Notes: generated from the letters alone by a model not told the origin. 64,000 nt of DNA from Microbispora sp. ZYX-F-249 (GCF_039649665.1 NZ_JBDJAW010000013.1:1-64000), one strand, 5' to 3'. Positions 7,409 to 17,140 are shown, counted from the first letter of the stretch. Numbers and translations are program-made.

Positions 7409-8404
7409 TTAGGTGGTGTAGCGCTCCAGGCTCACCACGTGCTCGCCCGCGTCGACGGCACCCGCGTTGTCGACGGCACCCGCGTTGTCGACGGCACCCG
7501 CGTTGTCGGCGGCCTCCGCTTCGTCGATGGCACCCCCGTTGCCGGCGGCACCCGCGCGGTCCACCGCCCGGTGGAGTACGGCGAAGCCGCCCTTGGCGAG
7601 GTTGCGGTCGCCCGTGCCGTACGGCGCCCGGCGGGCCATGTCCAGCAGGTCCGGCAGGACCTTGCCGTGGCTGCAGAGCACCGCGGGCTCGGGCTCGGCC
7701 AGCAGGTCGCGGACGATGCGCTCCGCCGCGCGCGGGTCGTAGCCGCTCTCCGACAGCGCCTCCTCCGTGCGCACCTCCAGCCCGTGCCGCTCGGCGTACG
7801 GCCGCAGCGTCTGGGTGCAGCGCCTGCTGTGCGAGCTGACCAGCGTGATCGGGCGGTAGGCCCCCAGCACCGTGGCCAGAATCTCGGCCTGGGCGTGTCC
7901 GTGCTGGTCCAGCGGGCGCAGGTCGTCGTCGCCCTGCCACTCCTGCCGGGAGCCCGCCAGCGCGTGCCGCAGCAGGATCAGCGGCATGGTGACGAGGGGA
8001 GCGGCGCCGACCGCACGCAGCAGGCTGCGGTCCCAGGGGTAGGTGAGGCGCCGCCTCGCCTCCTCGATCGGCAGCCAGGCGACCTCGTCGACCTCGTGCC
8101 CGTCGCCGCCGATCGCATGCTGGTACCCCGGAGCGTGGGCGAGCCAGTAGTCCACCCGCTTGAGCCGGCCGCCGCGCATGTAGTGCACGGGCGGGAGCGC
8201 GCGGCCGAGCACCACCCGCAGGCCGGTCTCCTCCCACACCTCGCGCAGGGCCGCCGCGATCACGTGCTCGCCGTGCTTGAGCTTCCCCTTGGGCAGGCTC
8301 CAGTCGCGGTACGCCGGCCGGTGGACCACGGCGACCTCCGGGTCGTCGGCGTTCCCCCGCCAGACGACCGCGCCGGCCGCCCTGATCATGCCGCCGCCCA
8401 TCAT
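7409..8404 (-). CDS. Nudix hydrolase fused to histidine phosphatase (MutT1-like)
   Basis: The 331-residue protein has an N-terminal Nudix domain with a complete box (GX5EX7REVWEETGL, about residues 42-64) and a C-terminal histidine-phosphatase domain with the LLRHALAG signature. This architecture is that of mycobacterial MutT1, which sanitises oxidised nucleotides and acts on dinucleoside polyphosphates. The start ATG 8404 overlaps the ppk stop as ATGA, so the two are co-translated. The C-terminal end contains an in-frame repeat (NAGAVD units) encoded by 18-bp tandem repeats at 7450-7518, which looks like a slippage expansion. Confidence 0.88.
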   Translation of the reverse strand: MMGGGMIRAAGAVVWRGNADDPEVAVVHRPAYRDWSLPKGKLKHGEHVIAAALREVWEETGLRVVLGRALPPVHYMRGGRLKRVDYWLAHAPGYQHAIGGDGHEVDEVAWLPIEEARRRLTYPWDRSLLRAVGAAPLVTMPLILLRHALAGSRQEWQGDDDLRPLDQHGHAQAEILATVLGAYRPITLVSSHSRRCTQTLRPYAERHGLEVRTEEALSESGYDPRAAERIVRDLLAEPEPAVLCSHGKVLPDLLDMARRAPYGTGDRNLAKGGFAVLHRAVDRAGAAGNGGAIDEAEAADNAGAVDNAGAVDNAGAVDAGEHVVSLERYTT

Positions 8405-10497
8405 TCGGCCCCGTCGTCCACGGCCCGCCAGCGGCGGCTCGCGATCAGGTGGTGCTGGAGATCCACCTCGCCCCGGTGGCGCAGCCACTTGCCGTCCGAG
8501 TGCAGCGTCCAGGCCGTGGTGGTGTCCTCGAACGCCATGTCGAGCAGGTGGGACAGATACCTGCGATGCTCCGGGCTGGCGACCTTCACCAGCGCCTCGA
8601 CGCGGCGGTCGAGGTTGCGGCGCATCAGGTCGGCGCTGCCGATCCACAGCTCGGTCCGCCGGCCGCCGCCGAACTCGTAGATCCGGGAGTGTTCCAGGAA
8701 CCGCCCGAGAACGCTGCGTACGCGGATCGTCTCGGACAGGCCGGGCACACCAGGACGGAGCGTGCAGATGCCGCGCACCCACAGATCGACCGGCACCCCG
8801 GCCTGCGAGGCCCGGTACAACGCGTCGATGACGGGCTCGTCCACCAGCGAGTTCGTCTTGATCCGGATCCGCGCCGCACGGCCCGCCCTGCGGTGGGCGA
8901 TCTCCTGCTCGATCCGGGTGAGCAGGCCCTGCCGCAGCGAGTCGGGCGCGACCAGCAGCCTGCGGTAGTCGGACTGGTGGGAGTAGCCGGTCAGGTGGAT
9001 GAACAGGTCCGTGACGTCCTCGCCCACCTGCCGGTCGGCGGTGAGCAGGCCGAAGTCCTCGTACTGCCGGGCCGTCTTGGGGTTGTAGTTGCCGGTGCCG
9101 ATGTGGCAGTAGCGCCGCAGCTCGCCGCCCGCCTCCTGACGGACCACCATCGACAGCTTGCAGTGCGTCTTGAGACCGAGCACGCCGTACACGACGTGGC
9201 ACCCGGCCGTCTCCAGCTTGCGCGCCCAGGAGATGTTCGCGTGCTCGTCGAACCTCGCCTTGATCTCCACCACGACCACGACCTGCTTGCCCGCCTCGGC
9301 CGCGTCGATCAGCGCGTCCACGATCGGCGAGTCGCCGCTGGTCCGGTAGAGGGTCTGCTTGATCGCCAGCACGTCCGGATCGGCCGCCGCCTCCTCCACG
9401 AACCGCTGCACGCTCGTCGCGAACGAGTCGTACGGGTGGTGGATGAGAATGTCGCGCTCGCGCAGGATGGTGAACAGGTCGTCCTCGGCGCTGATCGCCT
9501 CCGCGGGGACGAACGGCCGGTAGTGGAGCTCGGGACGGTCGAGGTCGGCGATGGCGTGCAGCCCGGTTAAGTCGAGCGGCCCGGGCAGACGGTAGATCTC
9601 GTTGCCGGCCACGCCCAGCTCGTCGACGAGCAGTTCCAGCACCTCGGGGGTGATGGTGTCCTCGACCTCCAGTCGGACCGGCGGCCCGAACCGGCGGCGC
9701 AGCAGCTCCCGCTCCAGCGCCTTCATCAGGTTCTCCGTGACGTCCTCGTCGATCTCCAGGTCCTCGTTCCTGGTCACCCGGAAGACGTGGTGCTGCACGA
9801 TCTGCATGCCCTTGAACAGCTCGCCGAGGTGCGCCGCGATCACGTCCTCCAGCGGGACGAACCTGCTCGGCGAGGCGGTCACGAACCGGGGGAGCTGCGA
9901 GGGGACCTTCACCCGAGCGAACACCGTGTGGCCGTTCGCCGGGTTCCGCACCATCACGGCGAGGTTCAGGGAAAGCCCCGAGATGTACGGAAACGGGTGA
10001 GCGGGATCGACGGCCAGCGGCGTCAGCACCGGCCGGATCCGCTCACGGAAGAGCTTGCGCAGCGCCGTCCGCTCGTCCCTGGCGAGGTCGTCCCACCGGA
10101 CGATCGCGATGCCCTCCTCGGCGAGCTCGGGGCAGATGCGGTCGTGGAAGACCGCCGCGTGCCTGCGCGCCAGGTCGTCGGCGACCGTCGCGATCCGCGT
10201 CAGCGCCTCGCTCGGCTTCAGCCCGCCCGGCGTCCGCAGCAGCAGGCCGGTCGCCATCCGCCGTCTGAGCCCGGCCACCCGTACGCGGAAGAACTCGTCC
10301 AGGTTGCTCGCGAAGATGGCGAGGAACCGCACACGTTCGAGCAGCGGCAGCGAGGAGTCCTCCGCCAACTCCAGGACACGCTCGTTGAACTGGAGCCAGC
10401 TCTCCTCGCGGTTGAGGAACCGATCGTTGGGCAGCGGCGCGTGCGCGGGGAGGTCGGCCTCCTCCGGCTCAGAGGCAGGGGAGCTTTGGGCGGACAT
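8401..10497 (-). CDS. ppk1: Polyphosphate kinase 1
   Basis: The 698-residue length is normal for Ppk1, which makes polyphosphate from ATP by way of a phosphohistidine. The N-terminal domain begins [19 protein letters not shown] and contains [16 protein letters not shown]. The two C-terminal catalytic domains include [11 protein letters not shown] and [13 protein letters not shown], which carry the conserved histidines. ATG 10497 has no clear ribosome site, and a CATATT -10 lies only a few bases upstream, so the mRNA may be leaderless. It forms an operon with the Nudix/phosphatase gene. Confidence 0.95.
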   Translation of the reverse strand: MSAQSSPASEPEEADLPAHAPLPNDRFLNREESWLQFNERVLELAEDSSLPLLERVRFLAIFASNLDEFFRVRVAGLRRRMATGLLLRTPGGLKPSEALTRIATVADDLARRHAAVFHDRICPELAEEGIAIVRWDDLARDERTALRKLFRERIRPVLTPLAVDPAHPFPYISGLSLNLAVMVRNPANGHTVFARVKVPSQLPRFVTASPSRFVPLEDVIAAHLGELFKGMQIVQHHVFRVTRNEDLEIDEDVTENLMKALERELLRRRFGPPVRLEVEDTITPEVLELLVDELGVAGNEIYRLPGPLDLTGLHAIADLDRPELHYRPFVPAEAISAEDDLFTILRERDILIHHPYDSFATSVQRFVEEAAADPDVLAIKQTLYRTSGDSPIVDALIDAAEAGKQVVVVVEIKARFDEHANISWARKLETAGCHVVYGVLGLKTHCKLSMVVRQEAGGELRRYCHIGTGNYNPKTARQYEDFGLLTADRQVGEDVTDLFIHLTGYSHQSDYRRLLVAPDSLRQGLLTRIEQEIAHRRAGRAARIRIKTNSLVDEPVIDALYRASQAGVPVDLWVRGICTLRPGVPGLSETIRVRSVLGRFLEHSRIYEFGGGRRTELWIGSADLMRRNLDRRVEALVKVASPEHRRYLSHLLDMAFEDTTTAWTLHSDGKWLRHRGEVDLQHHLIASRRWRAVDDGAE

Positions 10498-10515
10498 ATA
10501 ACGAAATATGCCCTA

Positions 10516-10537
10516 ACTCGTTGAACGGAACGTTAAC
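10516..10537 (-). promoter_or_regulatory. Possible PhoP direct repeats upstream of ppk1
   Basis: On the minus strand two 11-nt units, GTTAACGTTCC and GTTCAACGAGT, run head to tail about 20-40 nt before the ppk1 start. Actinobacterial PHO boxes are 11-nt direct repeats with a GTTCACC core, and ppk is a known PhoP target in streptomycetes. The match to the core is only partial. Confidence 0.35.
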
Positions 10538-10683
10538 TTCGTCGCAACGAAAGCGTCAGGCTATGGCGCTCGGCCGCCGTTTTCCCTGCTTGCGGCGCCC
10601 GCCGCCGGGTCTTCGTGAGCCGGCATGCCCTCGGTGGATCCGCGGGCGCCCGCCGTACGGGGGTCGTCCCGCGCGGCGGGCGG

Positions 10684-11703
10684 TCAGACCTCTCCCTGCT
10701 GCTGCCGTTCGAGTCCCTTGGCCCGCTCGCGCTGCAGGCGTTCCAGTTCCCTGGCCCGCTCGCGCTGGCGGCGTTCGAGCTCCTTCGCGCGCTCCCGCTG
10801 CTCGCGCTCCTGCGCCTTCTCCTGCTCGCGGCGGAGCTTGTCCTGCTCCTTCAGCTGCCGTTCGAGCTCCTTGGCGCGTTCGCGCTGCTCGCGCTCGCGT
10901 GCCTTCTCCTGCTCGCGCTGCTGGCGTTCGAGCTGCTTGGCGCGTTCGCGCTGCTCGCGCTCGCGTGCCTTCTCCTGCTCGCGGCGGAGCTTGTCCTGCT
11001 CCTTCGAGTCGCGCTCGGCGGGTCTCGCCGTACGGGTGTCCACGCTGGGGGACAGGACCAGGCCACGCGTCGCGCCGGTGAGCACCGGATTGGCGTCCAG
11101 GCCCGTCAGGCCGTTCCACGACAGGTTCACCAGATGGGCGGCGACCTCCTCGCGGCGCGGTTTGCGCACGTCGAGCCACCACTGGCCGGTGAGAGCGGTC
11201 ATCCCCACGAGCATCTGGGCGTACATCGGCGCGAGCTTGGGGTCGTAGCCCCGCTCCTTGAACTCGTCCGCCAGCACGTCCTCCACCTGACTGGCGATGT
11301 CGCTGATCAGGCTGGCGAAGGTGCCCGTCCCGGACGCGGCGTGGGAGTCGCGGACCAGGATGCGGAAGCCCTCGCTGCTCTCCTCGATGTACTGGAGAAG
11401 AGCGAGCGCGGCCCGCTCCAGCTTGACGCGGGCGTGCGAGGCCGACAGGGCCTGGGTGACCAGGCTGAGCAGGCGCTGCATCTCCCGGTCGATGACGACG
11501 GCGTAGATGCCCTCCTTGCCGCCGAAGTGCTCGTACACCACGGGCTTGGACACCTTGGCGCTGGCCGCGATCTCCTCGACCGAGGTGCCGTCGAAGCCCT
11601 TGTCCGCGAACAGGGCACGGCCGACCTGGATCAGCTGCTCGCGCCGTTCCGCGCCGGTCATGCGTCTGCGGGATCGAGAGGACTCGCTCACGGGTTCCAT
11701 CAT
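10684..11703 (-). CDS. TetR-family regulator with long charged C-terminal helix
   Basis: The N-terminal DNA-binding domain is clear (RRREQLIQVGRALFADKGFDGTSVEEIA, then KVSKPVVYEHFGGKEGIYA), followed by a TetR ligand-binding domain. The last 110 or so residues are a repetitive Arg/Glu/Gln/Lys sequence (units such as REQRERAKELERQ), predicted here by eye to form a single alpha-helix or coiled coil. This is unusual for TetR proteins of about 200 residues. The start is uncertain: ATG 11703 is used, GTG 11691 is possible, and TTG 12000 would add a Pro/Ala-rich tail overlapping the desaturase stop. Position suggests control of the adjacent desaturase. Confidence 0.85.
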   Translation of the reverse strand: MMEPVSESSRSRRRMTGAERREQLIQVGRALFADKGFDGTSVEEIAASAKVSKPVVYEHFGGKEGIYAVVIDREMQRLLSLVTQALSASHARVKLERAALALLQYIEESSEGFRILVRDSHAASGTGTFASLISDIASQVEDVLADEFKERGYDPKLAPMYAQMLVGMTALTGQWWLDVRKPRREEVAAHLVNLSWNGLTGLDANPVLTGATRGLVLSPSVDTRTARPAERDSKEQDKLRREQEKAREREQRERAKQLERQQREQEKAREREQRERAKELERQLKEQDKLRREQEKAQEREQRERAKELERRQRERARELERLQRERAKGLERQQQGEV

Positions 11704-11992
11704 GGCGGGTCGGGCGGCCCGGACCCGGCTCGGGACGGTCCCGGTTGCTGCCGGTTCGGCGGGAGTCGTCCCCGCAGGAGTCTGCCCGGCGGGAATGGCC
11801 GGAAGCGCGGGTACGGCCACCGCGGAGACGGAGGCCGTACGGATGCCGGAGCCGGCCGGCGCCGTGGGTGCGGAGGACGCCGCGGGTAAAGGAGGCACCG
11901 ATGTGGGGGAAGCCGGTGAGGGGGACGTCGGTGCGAGGGTCAGGGCCGCCGTGTTCCGGAGAGCGGCCCTGCCGTCAGCGCTGACGGAGTCG

Positions 11993-12931
11993 TCAGGCAA
12001 TGCGCTTCGCCGCCAGCCGCTCGGGAGTCGGCCAGCGCACGTCGTGAGCCCATCCGGCCTTCTCGAACCAGCGGATGAGACCCGCGCTGAGGTCGATCTG
12101 GCCCTTGAGTGCGCCGTGCCGGGCGCAGGTGGGGTCGGAGTGGTGCAGGTTGTGCCACGACTCGCCGAACGAGGGGATGGCCAGCCACCAGACGTTGCGG
12201 GACTTGTCGCGCGACTCGAACACCTCCTCGCCGAAGACGTGGCAGATGGAGTTGATCGACCAGGTGACGTGGTGCAGCAGCCCGATCCGGATCAGCGTGC
12301 CCCAGAAGAACGCGGTCAGCGCGCCCTGCCAGGACCAGGTGATCAGACCGCCGAGGGCCGGCGGGAGCAGCAGGGAGGTGATCGCCAGCGTGGGGAACCA
12401 CCGGTGCAGCTTCATGATGTCCGGGTCCTTGAGCAGGTCCGGGGCGTACTTGGCGCGGTTGACGCGCTCGACCTCGAAGAGCCAGCCCACGTGGGCGTAG
12501 AGCAGGCCCTTGCACATCGACTTGAAGCCGGGCCCGAACCGCCACGGCGAGTGCGGGTCGCCCTCCTTGTCGGAGAACTTGTGGTGCTTGCGGTGGGCGG
12601 CGACCCAGTCCAGCACCGACATCTCCAGCGAGAGGCTGCCGGCGATCCCGAGCGCGATCTTCAGGGGCCGGTTGGCCTTGAACGAGCCGTGCGTGAAGTA
12701 GCGGTGGAACCCGACCGTGACCCCCAGGCCGGACACGACGTAGAAGACGCCGGCGATCGCGACGTCCGTCCAGCCGAGGCCCCATCCCCAGGCGAACGGC
12801 ACCGCGACGATGACCGCGAGGATCGGAAGGCCGACGACGAGTGCGAAGACGACCAGATCGGCTTTGCTCTTGCCTTCGGGTTCGAAGTCGGGCTTCGGCT
12901 GTGGGGAGGGGCGGTCGGTTAGGACGGTCAT
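11993..12931 (-). CDS. Membrane fatty-acid (acyl-CoA) delta-9 type desaturase
   Basis: This 312-residue integral membrane di-iron enzyme has all three histidine boxes: HRYFTH, HRKHH and HNLHH. Hydrophobic segments lie at about residues 27-48, 53-75 and 165-205. It introduces double bonds into acyl chains to adjust membrane fluidity. Two tandem TACG-N4-CGTA operators lie 35-61 bp upstream, and a TetR gene follows directly downstream on the same strand, which suggests autoregulated control of unsaturated lipid synthesis. Confidence 0.92.
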   Translation of the reverse strand: MTVLTDRPSPQPKPDFEPEGKSKADLVVFALVVGLPILAVIVAVPFAWGWGLGWTDVAIAGVFYVVSGLGVTVGFHRYFTHGSFKANRPLKIALGIAGSLSLEMSVLDWVAAHRKHHKFSDKEGDPHSPWRFGPGFKSMCKGLLYAHVGWLFEVERVNRAKYAPDLLKDPDIMKLHRWFPTLAITSLLLPPALGGLITWSWQGALTAFFWGTLIRIGLLHHVTWSINSICHVFGEEVFESRDKSRNVWWLAIPSFGESWHNLHHSDPTCARHGALKGQIDLSAGLIRWFEKAGWAHDVRWPTPERLAAKRIA

Positions 12932-12965
12932 GGGCTACCTCACGAAATGGGAAAGATTGTCTGGC

Positions 12966-12992
12966 TACGCAACCGTAACCTACGCCATCGTA
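12966..12992. promoter_or_regulatory. Tandem TetR-type operators upstream of the desaturase
   Basis: Two palindromes, TACGCAACCGTA (12966-12977) and TACGCCATCGTA (12981-12992), share TACG/CGTA arms and lie 15 bp apart, centre to centre. They sit just upstream of the desaturase start. The neighbouring TetR protein is the obvious candidate to bind them. Confidence 0.55.
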
Positions 12993-13211
12993 AGTTAGGA
13001 ATCCCTAAGAGCGAATGTGTGGAAGGTGACGCTCCGGGCCACATCTGGTGGCGAATCCACGCCTTGCACCAACGGTCGGCCATCTGGTAATGCCTCGTAC
13101 TCGCTTCCGGCCGCGCCGTGATGCCGCGGCGTCCACCGCGACCTGCCCGCAATGCCGTCTCGATAACATCCGCAATCGCCGTATCTCGAGAGACATGCCA
13201 GGCGGCGGAGG

Positions 13212-13504
13212 TCATCCCGTTTCCGTGGTCCGAGGCCGGGCCGCGGCGACGAGGCGGGCGCCGAGCGCGCGGATGTGCTCGACGAGTTCGGGTGGCTCGT
13301 GCACCTCGAACGGGACGCCGAGCCGCGCGACCCGCGCGGCCAGCTCGTCGAGGGCGTTGGATCTTGGCGAGGGCGCGGAGCGAGGTCTCCTGGATGCCCG
13401 CCACGCCGGAGACGGCGGCGGTGCCCAGCCCGATGGCGACGGCGACCGCCTCGTCGTCGTCGAGCAGCAGCGGTGGGAGCCCGGCGCCGGCGCCGAGCCG
13501 GTAA
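13212..13504 (-). pseudogene. Remnant of a WYL-domain (YafY-type) transcriptional regulator
   Basis: Reading leftwards from 13504 gives YRLGAGAGLPPLLLDDDEAV and a following segment ending TSLRALAKIQ. This is the part of YafY-type regulators just after the helix-turn-helix. The frame then shifts and joins directly to LGVPFEVHEPPELVEHIRAL, the C-terminal end of the same family. The N-terminal DNA-binding domain and most of the WYL domain are missing. It is a deleted, frameshifted relic. Confidence 0.65.
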
Positions 13505-13516
13505 CCGGGGGTTCCC

Positions 13517-14012
13517 GCGCGTGGCTCACCCCCGCGGAGCTCGCCCGCCTCGGCCAGTACCGGGACCAGGACGGAGCGGGCTACATGATCCCCAGGCGAC
13601 CCGGCCGCAGACCCTCGCGTTCGGGCTGCACGACTCGCCGGCGGCGCAACTGGCGTGGATCGCGGAGAAGTTCAAGGAGTGGACCGACCCGGCCCATGAT
13701 CTGCCCGAGGACGCGGTGGACCTCGACCAGATGCTCACCGACGTGAGCATCCACTGGTTCACCCGCACCGCCGCCTCGGCCGCGCGTCTCTACAAGGAGG
13801 AACAGAAGACCTGGGGAGCTGCGGCCGAGTATTCCGCGCTGCCGCACGGTGTCGCCGTCCTCCCCGGCGATGCCGGGGTCCGGCGGATCGCCGGGCGCGA
13901 ACACGACGTCGTGCACTGGTCCGAGTTCGACCGCGGCGGCCGCTTCGCCGCGATGGAGGCGCCCGACCTGCTCGTCGAGGACGTCAGGGCCTTCTTCCGC
14001 CCCCTCCGGTGA
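13517..14012 (+). pseudogene. Remnant of an epoxide hydrolase-family alpha/beta hydrolase
   Basis: The first frame gives AWLTPAELARLGQYRDQDGA. After a shift near 13590 a second frame reads QATRPQTLAFGLHDSPAAQ, then EKFKEWTDPAHDLPEDAVD, and ends in HDVVHWSEFDRGGRFAAMEA with the catalytic-His region near the stop. These are C-terminal blocks of the EHN epoxide hydrolase family. About the first half, including the nucleophile, is missing. Its 5' end abuts the 5' end of the broken WYL regulator, so one deletion probably removed both. Confidence 0.65.
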
Positions 14013-14191
14013 GCTTGCGCCCCCGGCCCGGCTCGCGGGGCCGGGCGGGGCGGCCGTGCGGAAGGACTGGGCGTGCCCGGGCCAGGGGGGAATCACTGGG
14101 AAAGACTGATGCTCAGTGAACGGTCGGCTCTGTATCCTGAGTGCGGATTCGGGCGGTCGCCGGAATCCGGCAAAGCGGGACGTTGTGCCCT

Positions 14192-14262
14192 TCCCGGGTC
14201 GTCTAGGGGCAAGACTACAGATTTTGGTTCTGTCAACGGAGGTTCGAATCCTCCCCCGGGAG
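14192..14262 (+). tRNA. tRNA-Gln (anticodon TTG)
   Basis: A complete cloverleaf can be drawn: acceptor TCCCGGG/CCCGGGA, D stem GTCT/AGAC, anticodon stem ACAGA/TCTGT with loop TTTTGGT (anticodon TTG at 14224-14226), and T stem GGAGG/CCTCC with loop TTCGAAT. The discriminator base is G, and the 3' CCA is not fully encoded. Confidence 0.95.
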
Positions 14263-14426
14263 CCTGTTCATCCGTCCGTCCGCGCCCCAGGGGGGCTGGT
14301 TCCCTCTTGGGGGACGGCAGGTAAGCTCACCTTGTCGAGCGGGTGACCGTGCGGTTCCTGGGTAGTGGACGCGTGGAAGCCGCAGCCGATCCCGTGTAAG
14401 CCGCGACGCCGAGGGAGCCTCAGTCC

Positions 14427-15896
14427 GTGAGTGTGCCGCGCCCGGCAGCCGTGATCGTCCTCGCCGCCGGCGAGGGCACCAGGATGAAATCGAAAACCCC
14501 CAAGGTCCTCCACGAGGTCTGTGGCCGTTCACTCGTGGACCACATGCTCGCCGCCGCGCGCGGCCTCGCCCCGGAGCGGCTGATCGTGGTCATCGGGCAC
14601 GCGCGCGAGCAGGTCGGCGCCCATCTGGCGGCGACCGCGCCGGACGCCCGTACGGTCGTCCAGGACAAGCAGAACGGCACGGGCCACGCCGTTCGCACCG
14701 CCCTCGAAGCCGAGGGCCCGATCGACGGCACCGTCCTGGTGACGTACGGCGACACCCCGCTGCTGCGCACCGAGACCCTGGCGGCCCTGCTCGAACGGCA
14801 CGCCGCCGACGGCAACGCCGTCACGGTGCTGACCGCCGTCGTCCCCGACCCGACCGGTTACGGCCGGATCGTGCGCGACGAGGACGGTGCGGTGCTGGAG
14901 ATCGTCGAGGAGAAGGACGCCACACCCGGGCAGCGGGCGATCGCCGAGATGAACTCGGGCGTGTACGCCTTCGACGGCGCGCTGCTGGCCGACGGCCTGA
15001 AGCGGATCGGCGCCGCCAACGCCCAGGGCGAGGAGTACCTGACCGACGTGCTGGCCATCCTCCGCGAGGACGGCCACCGGGTGGGCGCGCACGTGGCCGC
15101 CGACCACGCCGAGGTCGAGGGCGTCAACGACCGCGTCCAGCTCGCCTTCGTCCGGCGCGTGCTCAACGACCGCATCCTGGAGGCGCACATGCGCGCCGGG
15201 GTGACCGTCGTCGACCCGGCCGGCACGTGGGTCGACGCCGGGGTCACGATCGAGCCCGACGCCGTGATCCATCCCGGCACCCAGCTGAAGGGCGCCACCC
15301 GGATCGGCGCGGGAGCGCAGGTCGGGCCGGGCACCACGCTCACCGACACGGTCGTCGGCGAGGACGCCGTCGTGCGCAACACCGTCTCCGACGGCGCCGA
15401 GATCGGCCCCGGCGCCGCCGTGGGTCCCTTCGCCTACCTGCGCCCCGGCACCGTGCTGGGCTCCACCGGCAAGATCGGCGCGTTCGTCGAGACCAAGAAC
15501 GCGCGGATCGGCGAGGGCTCCAAGGTCCCCCATCTGACGTACGTCGGCGACGCGACGATCGGGGTCGGCTCCAACATCGGCGCCGCCTGTGTCTTCGTCA
15601 ACTACGACGGCGTCGCCAAGCACCACACGGTCGTGGGCGACCACGTGCGTGTGGGCAGCGACAACATGCTCGTCGCCCCGGTCACGATCGGGGACGGCGC
15701 CTACACGGCCGCCGGATCGGTGATCACGTCGGACGTGCCGCCCGGGGCGATGGCGGTCGCCCGCGGCAAACAGCGCAACATCGAGGGCTGGGTGGTGCGC
15801 CGCCGCGCCGGCACCCGGTCCGCGGAGGCGGCCCTGCGGGCGACCGAAGCCCGCGACGCGGCCGCGGCGAACGGCGGAGACCCCGCCGATGACTAG
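14427..15896 (+). CDS. glmU: Bifunctional UDP-GlcNAc pyrophosphorylase / glucosamine-1-phosphate acetyltransferase
   Basis: The 489-residue protein has an N-terminal nucleotidyltransferase domain ([19 protein letters not shown]) and a C-terminal left-handed beta-helix of hexapeptide repeats from about residue 255. The acetyltransferase signature [13 protein letters not shown] and a conserved NYDG are present. It makes UDP-GlcNAc for peptidoglycan and surface glycans. It starts at GTG 14427, and the length is typical for actinobacteria. prs follows, as is usual in the phylum. Confidence 0.96.
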   Translation: MSVPRPAAVIVLAAGEGTRMKSKTPKVLHEVCGRSLVDHMLAAARGLAPERLIVVIGHAREQVGAHLAATAPDARTVVQDKQNGTGHAVRTALEAEGPIDGTVLVTYGDTPLLRTETLAALLERHAADGNAVTVLTAVVPDPTGYGRIVRDEDGAVLEIVEEKDATPGQRAIAEMNSGVYAFDGALLADGLKRIGAANAQGEEYLTDVLAILREDGHRVGAHVAADHAEVEGVNDRVQLAFVRRVLNDRILEAHMRAGVTVVDPAGTWVDAGVTIEPDAVIHPGTQLKGATRIGAGAQVGPGTTLTDTVVGEDAVVRNTVSDGAEIGPGAAVGPFAYLRPGTVLGSTGKIGAFVETKNARIGEGSKVPHLTYVGDATIGVGSNIGAACVFVNYDGVAKHHTVVGDHVRVGSDNMLVAPVTIGDGAYTAAGSVITSDVPPGAMAVARGKQRNIEGWVVRRRAGTRSAEAALRATEARDAAAANGGDPADD

Positions 15897-16027
15897 TGCC
15901 GGTGATCAGTGCCGGCGATGAGGACCACCTGCGGCCCGCTTCCCCGCGGGCCGTACGGGGACAGGAAACACACGTACGAGGCGCGGTCCGACCGCGTAGC
16001 GCCGAAGGGCCAGGCCAGGAGGACACC

Positions 16028-16159
16028 GTGACCGACCACATCGACCGGGCGAAGGGGTTCGCGAGCCCCGGGCGAAGCGAGGGAACGGCGCCATGGCCGG
16101 CTCGGCCTCACCACGCCCGGTACGGCGAACAGGCTCGACACGCGAGGAGCGCGGCATGA
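16028..16159 (+). CDS. Small 43-residue ORF translationally coupled to prs
   Basis: GTG 16028 follows a perfect AGGAGG (16017-16022) at 5-nt spacing, the strongest ribosome site in the neighbourhood. The frame ends in TGA overlapping the prs ATG as ATGA, an arrangement typical of translational coupling. The product begins VTDHIDRAKGFASPG and is basic, with no membrane segment or known motif. It may be a leader peptide that feeds ribosomes to prs, or a real small protein. No function is recognised. Confidence 0.5.
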   Translation: MTDHIDRAKGFASPGRSEGTAPWPARPHHARYGEQARHARSAA

Positions 16160-17133
16160 GCGGCAAGAAGACGACCGGCGAGCGGAACCTGATGTTCTTC
16201 TCCGGCAGGTCCCACCCCGAGCTGGCCGAGGAGGTGGCGAACGCCCTCGGCGTCGAGATCACGCCGACCGCGCTGCGTGACTTCGCCAACGGCGAGATCT
16301 ACGTGCGCTACCTGGAGTCCGTGCGCGGCTGCGACGCCTTCGTCATGCAGAGCCACACCGCGCCGATCAACCAGTGGATCATGGAACAGCTGATCATGGT
16401 GGACGCCCTCAAGCGGGCCTCCGCCAAGCGGGTCACCGTGATCATGCCGTTCTACGGCTACAGCCGCCAGGACAAGAAGGGCCGCGGCCGCGAGCCGATC
16501 ACCGCCAGGCTGATGGCCGACCTGTTCAAGCAGGCGGGCGCCGACCGGATGATGTCCATCGACCTGCACACCTCGCAGATCCAGGGCTTCTTCGACGGCC
16601 CGGTGGACCACCTGTTCGCCCTGCCGGTCCTGATCAACTATCTGCGCGGCAAGCTCGACCCGGCGACCACCACGATCGTCTCTCCCGACACCGGCCGCGT
16701 ACGGCTGGCCGAGCGCTGGTCCGACAGCCTGGGCACGCCGGTGGCGTTCATCCACAAGCGGCGTGACCTCGACGTGGCCAACCAGGTGAAGGTGCACGAG
16801 GTGGTCGGCAAGGTGCGCGGCAGGACCTGTGTGCTGATCGACGACATGATCGACACGGGCGGCTCGATCTGCAAGGCGGCCGACGCGCTGTACGAGCACG
16901 GCGCGACCGACGTCATCGTCGCCGCCACGCACGCCATCTTCTCCGACCCGGCCGTGGACCGGCTGAAGAACTCCCGCATCTCCGAGGTGGTCGTGACCAA
17001 CACGCTGCCCATCCCGGAGGAGAAGAGGTTCGACAGCCTCACGGTCCTGTCGATCGCCCCGCTGATCGCCAGGGCCATCACCGAGGTCTTCACCGACGGC
17101 TCCGTCACCAGCCTCTTCGAAGGCGACAGCTGA
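16156..17133 (+). CDS. prs: Ribose-phosphate pyrophosphokinase
   Basis: The 325-residue enzyme makes PRPP from ribose-5-phosphate and ATP for nucleotide, His and Trp synthesis. Visible signatures are LMFFSGRSHPELAEEVA at the start, YGYSRQDKKGRGREPI, DLHTSQIQGFF, and the PRPP-binding VLIDDMIDTGGSI. ATG 16156 matches the usual family start and follows GAGGAG. It follows glmU and overlaps the small upstream ORF by ATGA. Confidence 0.96.
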   Translation: MSGKKTTGERNLMFFSGRSHPELAEEVANALGVEITPTALRDFANGEIYVRYLESVRGCDAFVMQSHTAPINQWIMEQLIMVDALKRASAKRVTVIMPFYGYSRQDKKGRGREPITARLMADLFKQAGADRMMSIDLHTSQIQGFFDGPVDHLFALPVLINYLRGKLDPATTTIVSPDTGRVRLAERWSDSLGTPVAFIHKRRDLDVANQVKVHEVVGKVRGRTCVLIDDMIDTGGSICKAADALYEHGATDVIVAATHAIFSDPAVDRLKNSRISEVVVTNTLPIPEEKRFDSLTVLSIAPLIARAITEVFTDGSVTSLFEGDS

Positions 17134-17140
17134 ACCGCGC

